Source: Pseudomonadota bacterium (lineage in GTDB: Bacteria; Pseudomonadota; Gammaproteobacteria; Steroidobacterales; Steroidobacteraceae). Taken from it: 9,941 bases of DNA. The stretch's first letter is position 1, and the number at the start of each line of letters is the position of its first letter. Below the pieces are notes generated by a model. That model worked only from the letters and a program-made list of their open reading frames with translations, was not told the DNA's origin and ran no database searches. Shown here one piece after another: positions 5,998 through 9,941 of this stretch. A program made the position numbers and the translations under genes. The DNA lies in NCBI GenBank assembly GCA_021850555.1, contig JAJZLX010000706.1, positions 1 to 9,941 of the forward strand, read 5' to 3'.

Positions 5998-6756
5998 TCA
6001 GCCGGTGGCCGACCGACGCTTCGGGGGGCGGCGCTTGCCCGCCGCAGAGCCCCCGCGGGCGGTCGGCCTTTGAGGCCCGGGGAGACTCCCTCGCGGCCGG
6101 CGCTCCTTCCCGGCGGGCGGTTGGGACTTGTGAGGATACTCGCAAAGATCCGCGATGAGGCATTTCGGGCAGTCGGGAGCGCGGGCGGTGCATACATAGC
6201 GTCCGTGCAGCAGCAGCCAGTGGTGGGCGTCGCGCTTGAACTCCTCCGGGGTGTTCGCCACGAGAGCCTCCTCGACGGCGAGCGGTGTCTTGCCGGGGGC
6301 GAGCCCGGTGCGATTGGCCACGCGGAAGATATGGGTATCGACCGCGATCTCATCTTCCCCGAACACGATATTGAGGATGATGCTGGCGGTCTTGCGCCCC
6401 ACCCCGGGCAGCGCTTCGAGGGAGGCCCGATCCGAGGGCACCTTGCCCCCGTGGCGCTCCACGAGCTGCCGGCACAGGCCGATCAGGTTCTGCGACTTGG
6501 CGTTGTAGAGCCCGATCGATCTGAGGTACGGCTTCACGCCCTCGACTCCGAGGGCGAGCATGGCCTGTGGGGTCTTCGCGAGGGGAAAGAGCTCGCGGGT
6601 CGCTGCATTGACGCTCTTGTCCGTCGTATGGGCCGAAAGCATGACCGCCACCAGCAGCTCGAAGGGGCTCGAGTACTCGAGCTCGCTGCGCGGATGGGGG
6701 TTGGCGGCCTGCAGGCGGCGGTAGAGGGCGCGGCGGGTGGCGGGGTGCACGGGCAT
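5998..6756 (-). CDS. nth: Endonuclease III (DNA glycosylase/AP lyase) with basic C-terminal tail
   Basis: This enzyme removes oxidised pyrimidines from DNA and cuts the abasic site in base-excision repair. The 252 residues align with E. coli Nth at a +2 offset. The helix-hairpin-helix LEALPGVGRKTA holds catalytic Lys122, VDTHIFR holds catalytic Asp140, and Cys189, Cys196, Cys199 and Cys205 (C-X6-C-X2-C-X5-C) bind the 4Fe-4S cluster. Two differences stand out. The Gln of the LSAQ-TD motif, described in structures as filling the gap left by the flipped base, is His43 here. After the cluster there is a tail of about 44 residues rich in Arg, Lys, Pro and Gly (to RRPPKRRSATG), where E. coli Nth ends almost at once. 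It starts 15 bp after the RnfB-like gene in the same direction. Confidence 0.96.
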   Translation of the reverse strand: MPVHPATRRALYRRLQAANPHPRSELEYSSPFELLVAVMLSAHTTDKSVNAATRELFPLAKTPQAMLALGVEGVKPYLRSIGLYNAKSQNLIGLCRQLVERHGGKVPSDRASLEALPGVGRKTASIILNIVFGEDEIAVDTHIFRVANRTGLAPGKTPLAVEEALVANTPEEFKRDAHHWLLLHGRYVCTARAPDCPKCLIADLCEYPHKSQPPAGKERRPRGSLPGPQRPTARGGSAAGKRRPPKRRSATG

Positions 6757-6771
6757 TCGCGGCTGTTCGGG

Positions 6772-7317
6772 TCAGGGGGGAGGTGAGGCCTGGCGCTTCC
6801 GGGTGTCCAGCAGCAGCGCTCGCTCCTCGGCACGGCGGGCGGCGCGAGCGTTGTGGGCCGCGAAACGCCGGCGGTTCGCGTCGGGCTCGGGCGCCGGCGC
6901 GGTCTCGGGTGTCCCCGGGCGGGGAGCCATGACGATGCAGTCCACGGGGCAGGGGGCGATGCACAGCTCGCAGCCGGTGCACAGCGCCATGACGACCGTG
7001 TGCATGTGTTTGCGCGCGCCGATGATGGCATCGACGGGGCAGGGCGGCAGGCACTTGGTGCAGCCGATGCACGCGTCTTCGTCGATCAGGGCGATGAGCG
7101 GCGGCCCTGGCGCGCCATTGGCGGGGCTCAGGGGCAATGGCTCGCGGCGCAGAAGCTTTGCCAGCGCGGCAATGGCCGCAGTGCCACCGGGCGGGCACTG
7201 ATTGATTTCGGCCTCGCCGCGGACGATCGCCTCGGCGTAGGGCCGGCAGCCCGGATAGCCGCAGCGTGTGCATTGGGTCTGCGGCAGCAGCGCGTCGATG
7301 TCGTCGGCGCTTGGCAT
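6772..7317 (-). CDS. rnfB: RnfB/RsxB-like iron-sulfur protein without membrane anchor
   Basis: This is an electron-transfer protein related to subunit B of the Rnf/Rsx complex. The 181 residues hold a [12 protein letters not shown] domain with Cys16, Cys19, Cys24 and Cys41 (C-X2-C-X4-C-X16-C, one 4Fe-4S cluster), then a bacterial ferredoxin pair, [12 protein letters not shown] (from Cys83) and [12 protein letters not shown] (from Cys113), for two more. The hydrophobic N-terminal helix of E. coli RsxB is missing: the protein starts five residues before the domain helix, so it should be soluble. The last 45 residues are Ala/Arg-rich and charged. None of the partner subunits A, C, D, G or E are here. 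The gene is 7 bp after metG and 15 bp before nth. In E. coli nth follows the rsx operon, so the pairing with nth is retained. It may reduce other iron-sulfur enzymes, an inference. Confidence 0.88.
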   Translation of the reverse strand: MPSADDIDALLPQTQCTRCGYPGCRPYAEAIVRGEAEINQCPPGGTAAIAALAKLLRREPLPLSPANGAPGPPLIALIDEDACIGCTKCLPPCPVDAIIGARKHMHTVVMALCTGCELCIAPCPVDCIVMAPRPGTPETAPAPEPDANRRRFAAHNARAARRAEERALLLDTRKRQASPPP

Positions 7318-7324
7318 GAGCGTG

Positions 7325-9475
7325 TCAGCTGATCCGCATCCCCGGGGTGGCGCCGGAGTCGGGGGAGAGCAGGTAGGGACCTCCGGCCTCGCCGCTCGCG
7401 GCGAGCACCATGCCCTCGGAGAGGCCGAACTTCATCTTGCGCGGCGCGAGGTTGGCCACCATCACCGTGAGGCGTCCCACCAGCGCCGCAGGGTCATAGG
7501 CGGCCTTGATCCCGGCGAATACGGTGCGGGTCTCGTTACCGAGGTCGAGCGTCAGCTTCAACAGCTTGTCGGCCCCGGCCACATGCTCCGCGGCCGCGAT
7601 GCGCGCCACGCGCAGGTCGACCTTTTTGAAATCATCGATGGAGAGGGTTGCCGGAGCCTGTGCCTGTGGCGCCGCAGCTTTGGCCGGCGCCTGAACGGCG
7701 CTCCCGGGGGGCGGCGGTGTGGCTTGCCCGGCGGGCGCTCCCTTTGCCTGCGAGCCGCCCTCGGTCGGAGCCGCGGCCGCCAGCTCGAACAGCGCATCGA
7801 GCTGTTTGGGATCGACGCGGGTCATGAGGTGCTTGTACGGCTTGATGACGTGTCCGGCCGGAAAAAATGAGCGCTGCCCCCATGCCATCTGCTCATCCGA
7901 AAGATTGAGGAAGTCCTGGGCCTTGGCGGCCGTCTCGGGCATCACCGGCTTCAGCAGGACGGTGACGTACCAGAACATGGCCAGTGCCGTGGAGCAGATC
8001 TGCTGCACCTGCGGGTGCTCGGCCGTCAATTTCGCCTTGTCCCACGGGCGGTGCTCATCGATGTAACGGTTTATCTCATCGAGAAAGCCGCCAATTTCCC
8101 TGAGCGCTTTGCCGAACTCGCGCTCGGCGTAGAGCAAACCGACCCGGGACCAGCTCTCTTGCCTTGATTGAAGCTTCTCGAGGAGCGGCCGGCCATCCCA
8201 ATGCGACTGCGCCGATAGCCGCCCTTCAAACAGCCTGGTAATGAACGGCGCACAGCGGCTGGCGATGTTGACGTACTTGCCGATGAGGTCGCTGTTGACC
8301 CGCGCCACGAAGTCATCGGGGTTGAAGTCCACGTCCTCGACGTTGGCATTGAGCTTGGCCGCGATGTAGTAGCGCAGCCACTCCGGATTCATGCCGATCT
8401 CGAGGTAGCGCAGCGGGCTGATCCCGGTGCCGCGCGACTTGGACATCTTCTCCCCGGAGACGGTGATGAAGCCGTGTACGTGGACGTTGTCGGGAGTCTT
8501 GTAGGGGGAGCCGGCGAACTTCAGCATCGCCGGCCAGAACAGTGTGTGGAAGTAGATGATGTCCTTGCCGATGAAGTGGATCTGCCGGGTGTCCGGATCG
8601 GTGAGGAAGGCCTTGAAGTCGAGCGGCTCGCCGTTTGCCCGCGCCTTGCCGCTGTCGAAGTAGCTCTTGAGCGAGGCGAGGTAGCCGATGGGCGCATCCA
8701 GCCACACGTAGAAATACTTCCCGGGCGCATCCGGGATGGGAATGCCGAAGTAGGGGGCGTCGCGCGAGATGTCCCAGTCCGAGAGCGCCTGATCCCCCTT
8801 GCCGGAGAGCCATTCGCGCGCTTTGTTGGCGACCTGGGGCTGCACGTGACCGGGCTGTCCCAGCCACTCGTGCAGGAATTCGACGCAGCGCGGATCGGAG
8901 AGCCGGAAGAAGAAATGATCCGAGGTCCTGAGCACGGGCTTTGCGCCGGTCAGGGTCGAGTACGGCTCGATGAGCTCGGTCGGGGAGTAGACGCTGCTGC
9001 AGACCTCGCACGCGTCCCCGTACTGGTCCTTGGCGTGGCACTTGGGGCACTCGCCCTTGATGTAGCGGTCGGCGAGAAACATGCCCTTCACCGGGTCGTA
9101 GAACTGCTCGACCGGCTTCGAATAGATGAGCCCCTCGGCCTTCAGGCGCCGGTAGATGTCCTGGGAGAGCGCGAAGTTCTCGGGCGAGTCGGTCGAGTGC
9201 CAGTGATCGAAGCCGATATGAAAGCCCTGCAGGTAGCGCGGCCGGCCGGCGGCGATGCGTGCGACCAGCTCCTCTGGGCTCACGCCCTCGGCCTCGGCCT
9301 TGAGCATGATGGGTGCGCCGTGGGCGTCGTCCGCGCCCACGAAGTGCACCCGGTGACCCTGCATGCGCTGGAAGCGCACCCAGATATCGGCCTGGATGTA
9401 CTCCATGATGTGCCCGATGTGGAACGGGCCGTTCGCATAGGGCAGGGCGGTGGTGACGAAGAAAGTCTCGCTCAT
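7325..9475 (-). CDS. metG: Methionine-tRNA ligase
   Basis: Methionyl-tRNA synthetase charges tRNA-Met with methionine in the cytoplasm. The 716 residues show the HIGH motif itself at 19-22 ([11 protein letters not shown]), the zinc knuckle Cys143-X2-Cys146-X9-Cys156-X2-Cys159, KMSKS at 343-347 and a helical anticodon-binding domain to about residue 560. A Pro/Ala/Gln-rich linker (about 570-610) leads to the C-terminal tRNA-binding and dimerisation domain ([11 protein letters not shown] from 616, ending GATPGMRIS). This is the long E. coli type; the linker accounts for the extra length over 677 residues. The ATG at 9473-9475 gives the standard N-terminus, although no strong ribosome binding site precedes it. 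It leads an operon with the RnfB-like, nth and DUF1841 genes. A nested inverted repeat lies just upstream and could affect its transcription. Confidence 0.98.
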   Translation of the reverse strand: MSETFFVTTALPYANGPFHIGHIMEYIQADIWVRFQRMQGHRVHFVGADDAHGAPIMLKAEAEGVSPEELVARIAAGRPRYLQGFHIGFDHWHSTDSPENFALSQDIYRRLKAEGLIYSKPVEQFYDPVKGMFLADRYIKGECPKCHAKDQYGDACEVCSSVYSPTELIEPYSTLTGAKPVLRTSDHFFFRLSDPRCVEFLHEWLGQPGHVQPQVANKAREWLSGKGDQALSDWDISRDAPYFGIPIPDAPGKYFYVWLDAPIGYLASLKSYFDSGKARANGEPLDFKAFLTDPDTRQIHFIGKDIIYFHTLFWPAMLKFAGSPYKTPDNVHVHGFITVSGEKMSKSRGTGISPLRYLEIGMNPEWLRYYIAAKLNANVEDVDFNPDDFVARVNSDLIGKYVNIASRCAPFITRLFEGRLSAQSHWDGRPLLEKLQSRQESWSRVGLLYAEREFGKALREIGGFLDEINRYIDEHRPWDKAKLTAEHPQVQQICSTALAMFWYVTVLLKPVMPETAAKAQDFLNLSDEQMAWGQRSFFPAGHVIKPYKHLMTRVDPKQLDALFELAAAAPTEGGSQAKGAPAGQATPPPPGSAVQAPAKAAAPQAQAPATLSIDDFKKVDLRVARIAAAEHVAGADKLLKLTLDLGNETRTVFAGIKAAYDPAALVGRLTVMVANLAPRKMKFGLSEGMVLAASGEAGGPYLLSPDSGATPGMRIS

Positions 9476-9500
9476 GCGGGAAGTCTACCGGGTGAGCGAC

Positions 9501-9573
9501 GGCCTAGACAGTCCGCGTTTGCGCGCCGCGAAGGACCGCGGCAGCGGGGCGGATTCTCCGGACGGTCTAGGCC
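9501..9573. repeat. Nested inverted repeat between the pilus ATPase gene and metG
   Basis: Outer arms GGCCTAGACAGTCCG (9501-9515) and CGGACGGTCTAGGCC (9559-9573) pair at 14 of 15 positions. Inside them GCCGCG (9525-9530) and CGCGGC (9537-9542) pair perfectly around a 6-base loop. The right outer arm includes the stop codon of the pilus ATPase gene. In a leftward transcript the whole would fold into a long two-part hairpin 26 bases before the metG start. No U-run follows, so it is not a classic intrinsic terminator; it could be a factor-independent pause, an mRNA boundary or a protein-binding site. Confidence 0.75.
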
Positions 9574-9941
9574 CCGCCCCGCAGCGCCTCGAAGCGCGCC
9601 TTGTTGATGGCCTTCTGGTAGGCCTCCTCCCCGGTGACGAGGCGTTGCTCGAGCAGCTGTTGGATGGCGCTGTCCATGGTGCGCATGCCGAATTGGGCGC
9701 CGGACTGCATGGTGTTCTCGAGCTGGTCGAGCTTGCCCTGGCGGATGAGGCTCGCCGCCGCGGGGGTATTGATGAGGATCTCGAGCGCCGCCATCCGGCC
9801 CTGCCCGTCGGCGCGCCTCAGCAGCTGCTGCGAGACCACCCCGCGCAGCGAGGTCGAGAGCATCCCGCGCACGTGCGACTGCTTGTCCGAGGGGAAGACG
9901 TTGACCATGCGGTCCACCGTCTGCGCCGCCCCGTTGGTATG
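9567..9941 (-). CDS. PilT/PilU-family pilus retraction ATPase, C-terminal part
   Basis: The last 124 residues of a twitching-motility ATPase; the rest lies beyond the right edge. The frame is open to the edge and begins HTNGAAQTVDRMVNVFP, which matches the HTN motif and following IDRI-DVFP segment of PilT. It continues VRGMLSTSLRGVVSQQLL, RRADGQGRMAALEILINTPA and GMRTMDSAIQQLLEQRLVT, the usual C-terminal helical region. These hexameric ATPases power retraction of type IV pili at the inner membrane. The RRADG-GR stretch recalls PilU or PilT paralogues, so I do not choose between pilT and pilU. The nucleotide-binding motifs are outside the window. It ends 91 bp before metG, with a large inverted repeat between them. 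Confidence 0.9.
   Translation of the reverse strand, partial: HTNGAAQTVDRMVNVFPSDKQSHVRGMLSTSLRGVVSQQLLRRADGQGRMAALEILINTPAAASLIRQGKLDQLENTMQSGAQFGMRTMDSAIQQLLEQRLVTGEEAYQKAINKARFEALRGGA

Noticed and set aside
5992..6786. Plus-strand open frame (264 codons) opposite nth
   Set aside because: Antisense shadow of nth, with no recognisable domain.
6350..7273. Minus-strand open frame overlapping nth and the RnfB-like gene
   Set aside because: It is an alternative frame of two recognised genes, with an extreme Arg/Pro/Ala composition.
8474..9607. Plus-strand open frame (377 codons) opposite metG
   Set aside because: Antisense shadow of metG, whose motifs are all intact on the other strand.

Overview
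The window is GC-rich, strongly coding-biased bacterial DNA. The cluster metG - rnfB/rsxB-like - nth - DUF1841 gene, an AqpZ-type aquaporin, a PilT/PilU-family pilus ATPase and an E. coli-like PaaK all point to a high-GC gammaproteobacterium. I cannot name a genus from the sequence alone. I see no rRNA, tRNA or CRISPR array.

Left part (1-2330): a possible gene start runs off the left edge on the minus strand. It is followed by a LysR-type regulator (minus strand) with an AT-rich upstream region holding an imperfect inverted repeat. Next comes the 3' part of a decayed IS630-family transposase (minus strand). About 510 bp with no recognisable gene follow, ending in an 11-C homopolymer.

Middle part (2340-4790): a small unrecognised protein with a good ribosome binding site is followed by the frameshifted C-terminal relic of an ORF6N-domain (phage antirepressor-like) gene. 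A complete phenylacetate-CoA ligase gene (paaK, minus strand) comes next, with no other phenylacetate genes beside it. Upstream of it lie about 200 bp of gene-free DNA and then three tandem copies of a ~94-bp repeat, the last reaching the ribosome binding site of aqpZ. The two relics, the isolated catabolic gene and the repeats make this look like an accessory, rearranged segment.

Right part (4789-9941): aqpZ (plus strand) converges on a conserved minus-strand block, with an inverted repeat between them as a likely terminator. Read right to left, the block is the end of a PilT/PilU-type ATPase, a 91-bp gap with a large nested inverted repeat, metG, an RnfB-like ferredoxin protein without membrane anchor, nth and a DUF1841 gene. 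Spacings from metG onward are 7, 15 and 4 bp, so these four genes are probably one operon combining tRNA charging, an iron-sulfur electron carrier and base-excision repair by an iron-sulfur glycosylase.

I do not see a clearly new multi-gene system. The points most worth a second look are an aquaporin selectivity filter changed at two of four positions (His174 to Asn, Thr183 to Cys in E. coli numbering), the tandem repeats with a conserved small hairpin upstream of aqpZ, the nested inverted repeat before metG, the soluble stand-alone RnfB-like protein, and the C11 tract just upstream of a small gene.
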